From NCBI RefSeq assembly GCF_001028665.1, contig NZ_CP011503.1:2542001-2606000 (forward strand): 64,000 nucleotides of DNA, read 5' to 3'. Shown here one piece after another: positions 38,757-48,463 of this stretch (position 1 is the first letter of the stretch; each line of letters begins with the position of its first letter). The translations under genes and the position numbers were made by a program. Below the pieces are notes generated by a model. It saw only the letters and a program-made list of their open reading frames with translations. It was not told the origin of the DNA and did no database searches. Source of the DNA: Burkholderia pyrrocinia. GTDB lineage: Bacteria; Pseudomonadota; Gammaproteobacteria; Burkholderiales; Burkholderiaceae.

Positions 38757-39154
38757 CGTTTCAACTCCATCATCAGCGAGCGATAACGCCGGGCGGCCAG
38801 GTCGATATCGGTCTTGTTCGTGCGCGCCGTTTGCTTCCGGAAGCAGTGAAGCACGTAGACGGCGTCGGCGAAGGTCGCGACGTAGACGATCCGGAACGCG
38901 CCGCTCGCATCGCGCAGACGAATTTCCCGCACGCCGACGCCGACGGTGCGCATCGGCTTCCAGTCGTCAGGCGCGAGGCCGCGCTGCACCTGGTCGATCT
39001 GGTGGCCGGCGTCACGTCGCGCAGGCAGCGGAAAGTCGCGAAGATCGTCGAGCGCGCTGCCGACGAACACGACCGGCTTCGGCGGAAGAATGGTCGAATT
39101 ATACAAAATTTTATATGGCTTGTGCGGGTTTCGAATGGAGGCTGCGGATGGCAC
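38753..39154 (-). CDS. RelE/HigB-like toxin (phage Gp49-type)
   Basis: Up to 133 residues. The recognisable domain is PPKPVVFVGSALDDLRDFPLPARRDAGHQIDQVQRGLAPDDWKPM...GVREIRLRDASGAFRIVYVA...VYVLHCFRKQ, the fold of HigB/RelE mRNA interferases, with a basic C-terminal patch. The first ATG (39154) would add an N terminus that crosses an AT-rich palindrome (39101-39116) that looks like the operator, so the real start may be a non-ATG codon between about 39106 and 39085. No strong ribosome site is visible at any of them. Confidence 0.8.
   Translation of the reverse strand: MPSAASIRNPHKPYKILYNSTILPPKPVVFVGSALDDLRDFPLPARRDAGHQIDQVQRGLAPDDWKPMRTVGVGVREIRLRDASGAFRIVYVATFADAVYVLHCFRKQTARTNKTDIDLAARRYRSLMMELKR
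39101..39116. promoter_or_regulatory. AT-rich palindrome, candidate operator/promoter of the toxin-antitoxin pair
   Basis: ATACAAAATTTTATAT is inverted-repeat DNA with 7 of 8 arm positions matching. It contains TATAAT- and TATAAA-like -10 sequences for the minus strand. It is among the least GC-rich patches in the window. Confidence 0.5.
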
Positions 39155-39430
39155 GAGGAGGGCATGCCGTCCGTCACGATAAGCGTGAAGCGAGGGCCGG
39201 CGCGCATGATTGGCCGTTCGGCCGAGGTCTGGTTCGGCCGTTACGGATTGCGATGGATTGAGTGCGGGATCGAGTTCGGCACGACCGCCGGCAACATGCG
39301 CGCATCGTGCATCCGGCCCCGGATTTCACCCGCCCGTCGGCCGAAAAATGTCGCGCCGAAACGTCAGTCCTTATCCTTTCAGACAGGTCTGACGATGCTT
39401 TCGAATCCTTGATGCCATAATGCCGAGCAT

Positions 39431-39461
39431 GCGCAGCCGAAGCGGCTGCGCGTGTTTTTTT
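39431..39461 (+). terminator. Rho-independent terminator upstream of an EamA gene
   Basis: A perfect 8-bp stem GCGCAGCC/GGCTGCGC (39431-39438, 39444-39451) with a 5-nt loop is followed by a run of seven T. No plus-strand gene is recognised before it (39155-39430), so it ends an unannotated transcript or works as a leader attenuator of the gene at 39622. Nothing else was seen in the roughly 460 nt between the toxin-antitoxin pair and that gene. Confidence 0.65.
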
Positions 39462-39621
39462 GTCCTTCTGCCGCCGCTTGCCGGTTCTCTTTCGTCGCCG
39501 TTCGCACTGCCATGTCGTTCCGCACGTTCGCTCTGCCTTCCCGGTCCCGCCAGGACCGTTTGCCGGCATTGCCGGCGTCTTTCAGCGGAGCACGCGGCGC
39601 GACGTGCGGGCGGGTTGCCCG

Positions 39622-40794
39622 ATGACCCCGCTCGATCGTCTCCTCGATTTCTTCTCCCGCCTTTCGTTCCGGATCCGCCTGCCGCAAAGCCGCGGCGGGC
39701 GCGTCGCGCTGGCGCTCGTATTCATCTATTTCGTCTGGGGTTCGACCTACAGCGGCCTGCATTTCGCGCTGCAGTCGTTCCCGCCGCTGCTGCTGTCGGG
39801 GCTGCGCAACCTGCTCGGCGGGATCGGCCTGTTCATCTTCGCGCTGCGGCGCAAGCCCGAATGGCCGACGCTGCTGGAGATCCGCAATGCGGGCATCGTC
39901 GGCACGATGCTCGTCGCGCTGTCGTCCGGCACGATCGCGCTCGGGATCAGCTCGGTCAGCAGCGGCTCGGCCGCGGTGATGGTGGCCACGGTGCCGCTGT
40001 TCGCGACCGTGATCGCGGCGGTGGCCGGCCGGCCGGTGACGAAGGGCGAGTGGGCGGCGGTCGCGCTCGGGATGGTCGGCATCGTCGTGCTGAATTCGGG
40101 CGGCGCGGCGGCGCAGAATTCGGCGCTCGGCACGATCTGCGTGCTGGCCGGCGCACTGTTCTGGGCGGGCGGCGCGCACCTCGCGACGCGGCTCAAGCTG
40201 CCGTCCGACCTGTTTCTGTCGACGTCGCTGCAGATCGGCCTCGGCGGCCTGATTTCGACGCTCGTCGCATGGCTGATCGGCGAGCGCATCGAACACGTGA
40301 TGGCGGGGCCGGTGTTCGCGTTTCTGTACCTGATGGTGTTCTGCACGATGGCCGCGTATGTCGCGTACGGCTACCTGATCCGCCACACGAGCCCGATCAT
40401 CGCAAGCAGCTGCATGTACGTGAACCCGATCGTCGCGGTCGCGCTCGGTGCGCTGCTGCTCGGCGAACCCGTGACGATGGCGACCGTGGTCGCGACCGTC
40501 GCGATCCTCGGCAGCGTCGGGCTGTCGTTCGTGTTCGATCCGGCGCGCCGGCCCGCGGCACGCGCGGCGGCTGTCGGTTCGACGACCGTGGCGGCCGCGT
40601 CGGCGGAGGACGTTGCGTCCGCACCCGATCAGATCGCACTGCCGGATGCTGCGCCCATCCTGGTGCCTTCCGCCGTTCCGCTTGCGGTACCGACGCCCGC
40701 TGCCGTGATGGATCCGGCAGTCGTCATGGAGCCGGCGCAGGCGTTCGCATCGCCGCCCGCCGACGAACCGGCCGCACCGCGCGCCGACGCGTGA
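39622..40794 (+). CDS. EamA/DMT-family transporter with Pro/Ala-rich tail
   Basis: A 390-residue protein. Residues about 20-310 form ten helices in two EamA halves: IYFVWGSTYSGLHFALQSFPPLLLSGLRNLLGG, and IASSCMYVNPIVAVALGALLLGEPVT. The last 85 residues are a non-membrane Ala/Pro/Val-rich tail absent from usual family members (about 300 residues). ATG 39622 lies 11 codons before the first hydrophobic segment. A terminator-like hairpin 160 nt upstream may attenuate the transcript. Confidence 0.82.
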   Translation: MTPLDRLLDFFSRLSFRIRLPQSRGGRVALALVFIYFVWGSTYSGLHFALQSFPPLLLSGLRNLLGGIGLFIFALRRKPEWPTLLEIRNAGIVGTMLVALSSGTIALGISSVSSGSAAVMVATVPLFATVIAAVAGRPVTKGEWAAVALGMVGIVVLNSGGAAAQNSALGTICVLAGALFWAGGAHLATRLKLPSDLFLSTSLQIGLGGLISTLVAWLIGERIEHVMAGPVFAFLYLMVFCTMAAYVAYGYLIRHTSPIIASSCMYVNPIVAVALGALLLGEPVTMATVVATVAILGSVGLSFVFDPARRPAARAAAVGSTTVAAASAEDVASAPDQIALPDAAPILVPSAVPLAVPTPAAVMDPAVVMEPAQAFASPPADEPAAPRADA

Positions 40795-40815
40795 CGCCGG
40801 CGCTGCCGGGTGCGC

Positions 40816-42015
40816 TCAGCCGCGCCGGCCGCCGCGATGGTGGGACCAGCCCGCGAGTGCGGTGAACAGCAGCCCGGCCGCGCACATGCCGGTCCAGCCG
40901 AACGCGTGCCATGCGGCGACGCCGGCCGACGAGCCGAGCGCGCCGCCGATGAAATAGCACACCATGTACACCGTGTTGACGCGGCTGCGTGCGTCGGGCT
41001 TCAACGCATAGATGCGCGACTGGTTCGAGATCTGCGCGGCCTGCACGCCGACATCCAGCACGATCACGCCGATCACGAGCCCGACGAGGCTCGAGCCCGA
41101 CAGCGCGAAGATCACGAACGACAGCGCGAGCAGCGCGATCGCAAGCGAAATGATCGCTCGCGGGCCGCGCGTGTCCGCGAAACGGCCCGCGTAGGGCGCC
41201 GCGAGCGCGCCCGCCGCACCGACGATCCCGAACAGGCCGGCCGCCTGCGGACCGAGATGGAACGGTGCGCCGGCGAGCAATAGCGTGAGCACGGGCCAGA
41301 ACGCGCTGAACGCCGCGAACAGCGCGGCGCCCGTCAGCGACGCCTCGCGCAGCCCGCGCAGTTCGACCGCCAGATGCCACATCGAGCCGAGCAGCTTGCC
41401 GTACGACAACGTCGACGTCGGCGAGCTGCGCGGCAGCCGCAGCACGATCACGGCGGCCAGCGCGACGAGCGCCGCGACCGACGCGGCGAACACCGCGCGC
41501 CAGCCGAAATACTCGGCGACGAAGCCGGCGGCCGTGCGCGCAAGCAGGATGCCGAGCAGCAGGCCGCTCATCACGGTGCCGACCGCGTGCCCGCGTTCGG
41601 CGGGCGGCGCAATTTCGGCCGCGAACGGCACGGCCTGCTGCGCGATGGTCGCGAGCACGCCGATCGCGAGGCTCGCGACCGCGAGCACGGCCAGCGACGG
41701 CGCGGCGGCTGCGACGATCAGCGCGACCGACAGGCCGGCGATCTGCATCAGGATCAGCCCGCGGCGGTCGAAACGGTCGCCGAGCGGCGCGAGCAGGAAC
41801 ATGCCGGCCGCATAGCCGAGCTGCGTCGCGGTCGGCACCACGCCGATCCACGACGCGCCGTCGGGAAAGGCCGAGCGGAAGCTGTCGAGCAGCGGCTGGT
41901 TGTAGTAGATGTTCGCGACGGACACGCCCGCAATCGTCGCGAGCAGCAACAGCAGGCTGCGCGAGTAGTGGGGCGAGGCGGCGTCGGCCGGACGGTCGGT
42001 GGAGGCGGTGGACAT
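40816..42015 (-). CDS. MFS transporter
   Basis: A 399-residue major-facilitator protein with 12 helices. The N-terminal half carries ANIYYNQPLLDSF and GYAAGMFLLAPLGDRFDRRGLI (the A-motif loop G...D..DRRG), and the second half LFGIVGAAGALAAPYAGRFADTRGPR. This is the YnfM/NepI-like drug and metabolite efflux pattern. The start at 42015 is chosen because upstream codons in frame run through the tandem repeat, giving artificial Leu/Cys/Arg text. It is last in a run of minus-strand genes. Confidence 0.82.
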   Translation of the reverse strand: MSTASTDRPADAASPHYSRSLLLLLATIAGVSVANIYYNQPLLDSFRSAFPDGASWIGVVPTATQLGYAAGMFLLAPLGDRFDRRGLILMQIAGLSVALIVAAAAPSLAVLAVASLAIGVLATIAQQAVPFAAEIAPPAERGHAVGTVMSGLLLGILLARTAAGFVAEYFGWRAVFAASVAALVALAAVIVLRLPRSSPTSTLSYGKLLGSMWHLAVELRGLREASLTGAALFAAFSAFWPVLTLLLAGAPFHLGPQAAGLFGIVGAAGALAAPYAGRFADTRGPRAIISLAIALLALSFVIFALSGSSLVGLVIGVIVLDVGVQAAQISNQSRIYALKPDARSRVNTVYMVCYFIGGALGSSAGVAAWHAFGWTGMCAAGLLFTALAGWSHHRGGRRG

Positions 42016-42140
42016 GGCTGCGCGGGCGAGGTTGGGCGGCGCGGCGCGCGGCGCACGCGCCGGGTGCGCAGGCGGGCCGGGCGCCGGCCGAGGCTGCCGA
42101 TCATACCGGAGCACGGTGAATCCTGCCGGGTGGGCGGTGA

Positions 42141-42239
42141 ACCGGCACAACCGGCACAACCGGCACAACCGGCACAACCGGCACAACCGGCACAACCGGC
42201 ACAACCGGCTCAACCGGCACAACCGGCTCAACCGGCTCA
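42141..42239. repeat. Tandem 9-nt repeat, 11 units
   Basis: Eleven consecutive copies of ACCGGCACA, with three at the 3' side reading ACCGGCTCA (42204, 42222, 42231), and a partial twelfth unit at 42240. The array fills most of the gap between the MFS and phosphodiesterase genes. Since 9 is a multiple of 3, it reads open in all frames, but the codon content is artificial. It looks like a variable-number repeat. Confidence 0.9.
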
Positions 42240-42282
42240 ACCGGCATGACGGGCCGCCCGTCATTGCACATGCTTCACGCGG

Positions 42283-43107
42283 TCAGTCGACCAGCTCCCC
42301 GGTCGGCTCATAGAACGGATACGGCCCGGCGCCTTCATCCACGTACACGTGGTGCGACGTCATCCCCGTATCCGGCTCATAACGATGCACCGCGAACGCC
42401 GGCGGTTCGAGCCGGAACGCGGACGGTGCATCGGCCCGCAGGTCGAACGCGACCTGGTGTGCGGGCGCCGGCACCGCCGACGCGAGCGTGCCGCCGAAAC
42501 GCGTAAACATCATGCGGTGCACATGGCCGCACAGCACGCGTTCGACGTTCGGATAACCGCGCAGCAGCGCATCGAGTTTCGCGGCGGCGGCGGGCGCGAG
42601 GCGCAGTGCGTCCATGTGGCCGATCCCCGACGCGAACGGCGGGTGATGCAGCGCGACGATCACCGGGCGATCGCGCGCGGCGTCGAGCTGCGCGGCGAGC
42701 CATGCGAGCCGCGCGTCGCACAGGTCGCCGTGGCTCGCGCCGGGCACCTGCGAATCGAGCGCGAGCACGCGCACCGCGCCGACGTCGATCGCGTACTGCA
42801 CGAACTCGCCGTCGTGCAGCTCCGGGCGATCGGCGAACGCGCGGCGCAGCCCGGCGCGGTCGTCGTGATTGCCGATCATCAGGTAGTACGGAATCTCGAG
42901 CGGCGCGAGCAGGTCGCGCAGGTTGGCGTATTCGTCGTCGTGACCGAAGTCGGTCAGGTCGCCGGTGACGAGCACGGCGTCGGGGCGCGGCACGAGCGCG
43001 TTCAGCCTCGCGATGCAGCGCGCGAGCGCGGCTGCCGTGTCGACGCGCCGGTACGCGAGCTGACCCGGCCGCTTGATGTGGAGATCGCTGATTTGAGCTA
43101 GCAGCAT
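42283..43107 (-). CDS. Calcineurin-like metallophosphodiesterase (CpdA-like)
   Basis: A 274-residue class III cyclic-nucleotide phosphodiesterase/GlpQ-like metallophosphoesterase. All metal sites are visible: ISDLH (residues 6-10), VTGDLTDFG, MIGNHDD, ALHHPP and LCGHVHR. Such enzymes cut phosphodiesters such as cAMP, glycerophosphodiesters or phospholipid headgroups. It lies 96 nt after an ABC ATPase on the same strand and is probably part of the operon, which suggests it hydrolyses an imported phosphodiester; the substrate is not known. Confidence 0.85.
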   Translation of the reverse strand: MLLAQISDLHIKRPGQLAYRRVDTAAALARCIARLNALVPRPDAVLVTGDLTDFGHDDEYANLRDLLAPLEIPYYLMIGNHDDRAGLRRAFADRPELHDGEFVQYAIDVGAVRVLALDSQVPGASHGDLCDARLAWLAAQLDAARDRPVIVALHHPPFASGIGHMDALRLAPAAAAKLDALLRGYPNVERVLCGHVHRMMFTRFGGTLASAVPAPAHQVAFDLRADAPSAFRLEPPAFAVHRYEPDTGMTSHHVYVDEGAGPYPFYEPTGELVD

Positions 43108-43202
43108 CGTCGTTTCTCGGAATCGTCTGGTTATTGTAGGTGCGGCGTCATGCGCCGCGGTGGGGTGGTGCATGGGTGCTGCAATCGAAGTGCCGAAGTG
43201 CA

Positions 43203-44234
<1,032 letters not shown>

Positions 44235-44247
44235 CGGAACGAAAGTT

Positions 44248-45144
44248 TCAGCGCGAGCGGCGCTTGAGCGCACGCGTGCCGGACGGGTCGACGCCGAGCC
44301 ATTGCATCGCGACCAGGAGCGGCAACGTCATCAGCAGGAACAGGATCGTATATGCGCTGCCGACTTCGAGACGCAGCGACGCATAGGTATCGGCGAGGCC
44401 GACGGGCAGCGTCTTGGTGTCGGGCGTGTGCAGCATCCACGTGAGGTTGAATTCGCCGATCGACAGCGTGAGCACCGCGAGCGCGCCCGCGACGATGCCG
44501 GGGCGCAGGTTCGGCAGCACGATCGTGACGAAGCGCGTGACGAACGACGCACCGAGGCTGGCCGCGCCTTCCTCGAGCGTGCGCAGGTCGGCGCCGGCCG
44601 CGACGGCCGCGACCGCGCGCACCATGAACGGCAGCGTGAACACGACGTGGCCGACGACGATGAACCACAGGCTCATCCGGAACGCGGTGAAGCCGCCGTA
44701 CACGACCAGCAGCGCGAGCGCCGACGCGAGGCCCGGCAGCGCGACCGGCAGCACGAGCGCCTCCTCGATCGCGCGTGCGACGCGGCTCTTGCTGCGCGCG
44801 AGCGCATAGCCGGCCGGCACGCCGACCGCGAGCACGATCGCGAGCGTCGCGAACGCGACATACAGCGACAGCGCGACCGAGCCGTGATACTGCTGCCACA
44901 CCTGTTCGAGCCAGCGCAGCGTGAGGCCGCTCGACAGTCCGCGGAAGTAGTTGACGGTCAGGCCCGCGAGCACCGACATCACGACGGGCACGATCAGGAA
45001 CGCGCACAGCAGCAGCGTGACGCCCCATTGCAGCGTGGCGATCGCGCGTGCACCCGTGACGCGCGGCGCGCGCCGCGCGACGCCGCTCGCCTGCACGGGA
45101 GCGGGCGCCGGCGACGACGCGGAAGAGCCGGAAAGCGATTGCAT
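44248..45144 (-). CDS. ABC transporter permease 2
   Basis: A 298-residue permease with six helices and an EAA loop (EEGAASLGASFVTRFVTIVLPNLRPG). It has FRGLSSGLTLRWLEQVW, typical of PotC/PhnV-like subunits. The first 30 residues form a Ser/Ala/Pro-rich cytoplasmic tail. It is 10 nt after permease 1. Confidence 0.85.
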   Translation of the reverse strand: MQSLSGSSASSPAPAPVQASGVARRAPRVTGARAIATLQWGVTLLLCAFLIVPVVMSVLAGLTVNYFRGLSSGLTLRWLEQVWQQYHGSVALSLYVAFATLAIVLAVGVPAGYALARSKSRVARAIEEALVLPVALPGLASALALLVVYGGFTAFRMSLWFIVVGHVVFTLPFMVRAVAAVAAGADLRTLEEGAASLGASFVTRFVTIVLPNLRPGIVAGALAVLTLSIGEFNLTWMLHTPDTKTLPVGLADTYASLRLEVGSAYTILFLLMTLPLLVAMQWLGVDPSGTRALKRRSR

Positions 45145-45154
45145 GCAGGAATCC

Positions 45155-45979
45155 TCAGGCCGCGGCGGCGGCGGTTTGGCCGGTGAAGCGGCGCGCGAGC
45201 GCGAGCACGGCCCAGGTGACGATACCGAGCACGATCGACAGGCCGGCCGCCGTCGCGATGTTCGCGTTCAGCGTGAACTCGGTATAGATCGTCATCGGCA
45301 GCACGTTCAGGTCGGTGGCCAGCGTGAACGCGGTACCGAATGCGCCCATCGCGGTCGCGAAGCAGATCGCGCCGGCTGCGATCAGCCCCGGCGCGAGCGC
45401 GGGCAGCACGATATCGACGAAGATGCGCCACGGCGACGCGCCGAGCGAGCGGGCGGCTTCCTCGAGCGACGCATCGAGCTTCGACGCGGCCGCGATCACC
45501 GTGACGATCACGCGCGGAATCGAGAAGTACAGGTAGCCGACGAACAGGCCGGCGACCGAATACGCGAATACCCACTTGTCGCCCGTGAGCTTCGCGGACA
45601 GCATGCCGATCAACCCCTGACGCCCGGCGAGCATGATCACCATGAAGCCGACGACGACGCCCGGGAACGCGAGCGGGAACGTGAGCAGCGCGAGCAGCAC
45701 GCGCTTGCCGGCGAATTCGCGGCGCGCGAGCAGCAGGCCGGAGATCGTCGACAGCGCGAGCGTCGCGAGCGTAACGCCCGCGGACAGCGCGATGGTCTCG
45801 CCGAGGCTCTTCATGTAGCGCGCATTGCCGAGCAGCGCCGCGTACTGCGAGAAGAACGCGCCGTCGGCGGACACCCGCACGAGCGCTGCCATCGGCAGCA
45901 GCCAGAACGCGGCGAACACCGCGAGCGCCGGCGCGACGAGCGCGACGCGCCAGCGCAGCGGGAAAGTCTGGTCGAGCAT
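45155..45979 (-). CDS. ABC transporter permease 1
   Basis: A 274-residue permease with an EAA loop EEAARSLGASPWRIFVDIVLPALAPGL and a PLAFPGVVVGFMVIMLAG segment characteristic of PotB/PhnU-like subunits. It starts 17 nt after the binding-protein gene. It should pair with permease 2 to form the transmembrane channel. Confidence 0.85.
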   Translation of the reverse strand: MLDQTFPLRWRVALVAPALAVFAAFWLLPMAALVRVSADGAFFSQYAALLGNARYMKSLGETIALSAGVTLATLALSTISGLLLARREFAGKRVLLALLTFPLAFPGVVVGFMVIMLAGRQGLIGMLSAKLTGDKWVFAYSVAGLFVGYLYFSIPRVIVTVIAAASKLDASLEEAARSLGASPWRIFVDIVLPALAPGLIAAGAICFATAMGAFGTAFTLATDLNVLPMTIYTEFTLNANIATAAGLSIVLGIVTWAVLALARRFTGQTAAAAA

Positions 45980-45996
45980 CCGTGGCGCCCCGTCGC

Positions 45997-47025
45997 TTAC
46001 TGCATCACTTGCAGGTACTGCTGGCCGAACGCCTGCTGGCCGGCCGCCATCTTGCCGAAGTCGACCGACTTCGCACGCGCGTACTCGCTCGCCGGCAGGA
46101 ACTTTGCGGCGACGTCGGCGCCGAGCGTCTGCGCGCGCACCGGGCGCAGGTACGCGTTGGCCCACAGCTTCTGGCCTTCGTCCGACAGCACGAAATCGAG
46201 CACCTTCTTGCCGTTCGCGTCGTGCGGCGCGCCCTTCACGAGGCTCATCACGTACGGCACCGCGATCGTGCCTTCCTTCGGAATCACGAACTCGACGTTC
46301 GCGTTGTCCTTGTATTTCGCGCGATACGCGTCGAAGTCGTAGTCGAGCAGGATCGGAATCTCGCCGGACAGCACGCGTGCATACGCGGTCTGCTTCGGCA
46401 CGATCGGCGCGTTCGCCTTCAGCTTGCGGAACCAGTCGAGCGCCGGCTTGAAGTTGTCGAGGCTGCCGCCGAGCGCCTGGTTGACGGCCACCGCACCCGC
46501 GTAGCCGACGAATGCGCTGGACGGATCGAGATAGCCGACCATGCCCTTGTATTCGGGCTTCAGCAGATCGGCCCACGAGCGCGGCACCGGCTTGCCGTCG
46601 AGCGCGTCCTTGTTCACGAAGAAGCCGAGCGTGCCCGAGTGGATCGCGAACCAGTAGCCTTGCGGGTCCTTCAGGTTCGCGGGAATGTCGTTCCAGTGCG
46701 CGGGCTTGTACGGCGCGATCACGCCCTTGTCCTTCGCCTGGAACGCCGACGACACGCCGAGGTAGACGACGTCGGCAACCGGGCTCTTCTGCTCGGCGAT
46801 CAGTTGCGCGATCGACTGGCCCGAGTTCTTGTTGTCGAACGGCACGCGGATGCCGGTCTTCTGCTTGATCGCCGCGATCTGCGCGGCCCAGTCGGCCCAT
46901 TCGGGCGGGCAGTTGTAGCAGATCGCCGTTTCGTCGGCGTGGGCAGCGGGTGCGCCGGCGATGAGCGCGGCGCAGGCTACGGGAGCTGCGAGCGCGCGCA
47001 GCAGCGAGGTCAGGCGAAAGGACAC
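45997..47025 (-). CDS. ABC transporter substrate-binding protein, GTG start
   Basis: A 342-residue type 1 solute-binding protein. A Sec signal (SLLRALAAPVACAALIAGAPAAHADE) needs the GTG at 47025; no ATG lies near. The mature part opens ETAICYNCPPEWADWAAQI and includes YWFAIHSGTLGFFVNKDALDGKP, features of the PotD/FbpA/PhnS group. The CYNCPP motif at the ligand side is unusual. Ligand is unknown; a phosphodiesterase at the far end of the operon suggests an organophosphate. Confidence 0.8.
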   Translation of the reverse strand: MSFRLTSLLRALAAPVACAALIAGAPAAHADETAICYNCPPEWADWAAQIAAIKQKTGIRVPFDNKNSGQSIAQLIAEQKSPVADVVYLGVSSAFQAKDKGVIAPYKPAHWNDIPANLKDPQGYWFAIHSGTLGFFVNKDALDGKPVPRSWADLLKPEYKGMVGYLDPSSAFVGYAGAVAVNQALGGSLDNFKPALDWFRKLKANAPIVPKQTAYARVLSGEIPILLDYDFDAYRAKYKDNANVEFVIPKEGTIAVPYVMSLVKGAPHDANGKKVLDFVLSDEGQKLWANAYLRPVRAQTLGADVAAKFLPASEYARAKSVDFGKMAAGQQAFGQQYLQVMQ

Positions 47026-47099
47026 GGTGGGTCTCCGGGCGAGTGTGTGGCGCTGGGGTGGTGTGGTGGTCGGCGCGCGTGGCGGCGCGGCTCGTGCGT

Positions 47100-48125
47100 T
47101 CAGGCCTTGCGCAATTGCAGGTCGGTGGCCGGCGGCGCAATCGTTGCGCCGTCGCGCACCGCATGCGGCAGGATCAGCGACGTGCGTTCGATCGTCGCGC
47201 CGCCGATGCATTCGACCAGACGCTGCCATGCGTGGCGGCCGATGTCGCGGTTCGGCGTCGCGACGCTCGCGAGCGGCGGCGCGAGCAGTTCGCCGATCGC
47301 GATCCCGTCGAAGCCGAGCACCGACAGGTCGTCCGGGATCGAGAAGCCCGCGCGGCGCAGGCCGCGCATCACGACCATCGCGAGCAGGTCGTTGCTGCAG
47401 AAGAGCGCGGTCGGGCGCGTGGCGCGCGAGGTCAGATGTGCGAGCACCGCGTCGGGCAGCTCGGGCGCGTTGAAGTCGACTTCGACCGGCGGCAGCGTGG
47501 CGACGCCGCTTTCCTCGAGTGCCTGCGCATAACCGAGATGGCGCTGGCGCGCGCGATCCGACGCGGCGAGCGAACCGGCCAGCATCAGCACGCGGCGGTG
47601 ACCGCGCGCGGTCAGCATCCGCACGCCGTCATAGGCGGCGCTGCGGTTGTCGACCGACACCGACGGGCGGCGCTGCGTGTCGTTGTGCATCAGCACGTAA
47701 TGCGGGCCGTCGCGGTCGAGCATGTCGAGCAGCGGGTGCGTGTCCGCGTCGGCGACGGTGAGGATCAGCCCTTCGACGCGCTGTTCGCGCAGCGTCTCGA
47801 TCGCGTGACGCTCGCGCGCCGCGTCGTACTCGGTCGTCATCAGGATCAGCTTGAAGCCGGCCGCGGTCGCGAGCTCGTCGATGCCTTGCAGGCAGTCGGC
47901 GAACACGGGGTTCGACAGCGTCGGCACGACGACGCCGACGAGCCGCGTGCGTTCGCCGCGCAGTTGCCGGCCGAGCGGGCTCGGGCGGAACTGCAGCGTG
48001 TCGATCGCGGTGCGGATCGTCTGCAGCGTGGCGGGGCTGACGGTATGCGGTGCGTTGATCGCACGCGAGACGGTGGCGATCGAGAAGCCCGCGAGGGCAG
48101 CGACATCCTTGATGGTCGAGGTCAT
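47100..48125 (-). CDS. LacI-family transcriptional regulator
   Basis: A 341-residue repressor: N-terminal HTH (TIKDVAALAGFSIATVSRAINAPHTVSPATLQTIRTAI), hinge LQFRPSPLGRQLRGERTRLVGVVVP, then a periplasmic-binding-protein-like sensor domain with PNRDIGRHAWQRLVECIGG at the end. It is the first gene of the minus-strand run and 75 nt before the binding protein. Two AAACGTTT operators sit upstream, so it probably represses itself and the importer. Confidence 0.9.
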   Translation of the reverse strand: MTSTIKDVAALAGFSIATVSRAINAPHTVSPATLQTIRTAIDTLQFRPSPLGRQLRGERTRLVGVVVPTLSNPVFADCLQGIDELATAAGFKLILMTTEYDAARERHAIETLREQRVEGLILTVADADTHPLLDMLDRDGPHYVLMHNDTQRRPSVSVDNRSAAYDGVRMLTARGHRRVLMLAGSLAASDRARQRHLGYAQALEESGVATLPPVEVDFNAPELPDAVLAHLTSRATRPTALFCSNDLLAMVVMRGLRRAGFSIPDDLSVLGFDGIAIGELLAPPLASVATPNRDIGRHAWQRLVECIGGATIERTSLILPHAVRDGATIAPPATDLQLRKA

Positions 48126-48140
48126 GAAGTAGCGCGATGT

Positions 48141-48175
48141 AAACGTTTTCGGCCGGGGAATTATCGAAAACGTTT
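48141..48175. promoter_or_regulatory. Pair of LacI-type operators
   Basis: Two identical palindromes AAACGTTT (48141-48148 and 48168-48175) lie 16-50 nt before the LacI-family ATG, 27 nt centre to centre. Both have the central CG and AAACGTTT core typical of LacI/PurR/CcpA-group operators. A weaker AAACGTCT follows at about 48226. Confidence 0.7.
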
Positions 48176-48463
48176 GTGACCTCGCGATGACGCACGCGAC
48201 GCTTGTTTCGCAAAAAAGGACGACACAAACGTCTGACGGTTGGACCCGTCGGACAAGGCGGACTCGATTGTATCGGCGGATGTTGCGGCGCGGGACGAAA
48301 TCGCAGGCAGTGTCGTATCGGCGCTGATTACACTGGATGAATGCGTGCGATGCGGCGGTGCATCGACGGGCGATGGGGCGCGCAGGTTCGATGCGTTCCG
48401 ATGCATCTCGCCGGAATAAGGGAACGCATGCACAAGCAATGGTAGAATCCCGTCCGCCCTCTT

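Noticed and set aside
39420..40865. Plus-strand 481-residue frame overlapping the EamA transporter gene
   Set aside because: No membrane segments or domains; the EamA protein is in the other frame with good helices.
42141..42239. CRISPR array
   Set aside because: Direct 9-nt tandem repeats without spacers and without cas genes.
42120..42264. N-terminal extension of the MFS protein through the tandem repeat
   Set aside because: It would give repeated Leu-Cys-Arg residues before the normal MFS start at 42015.
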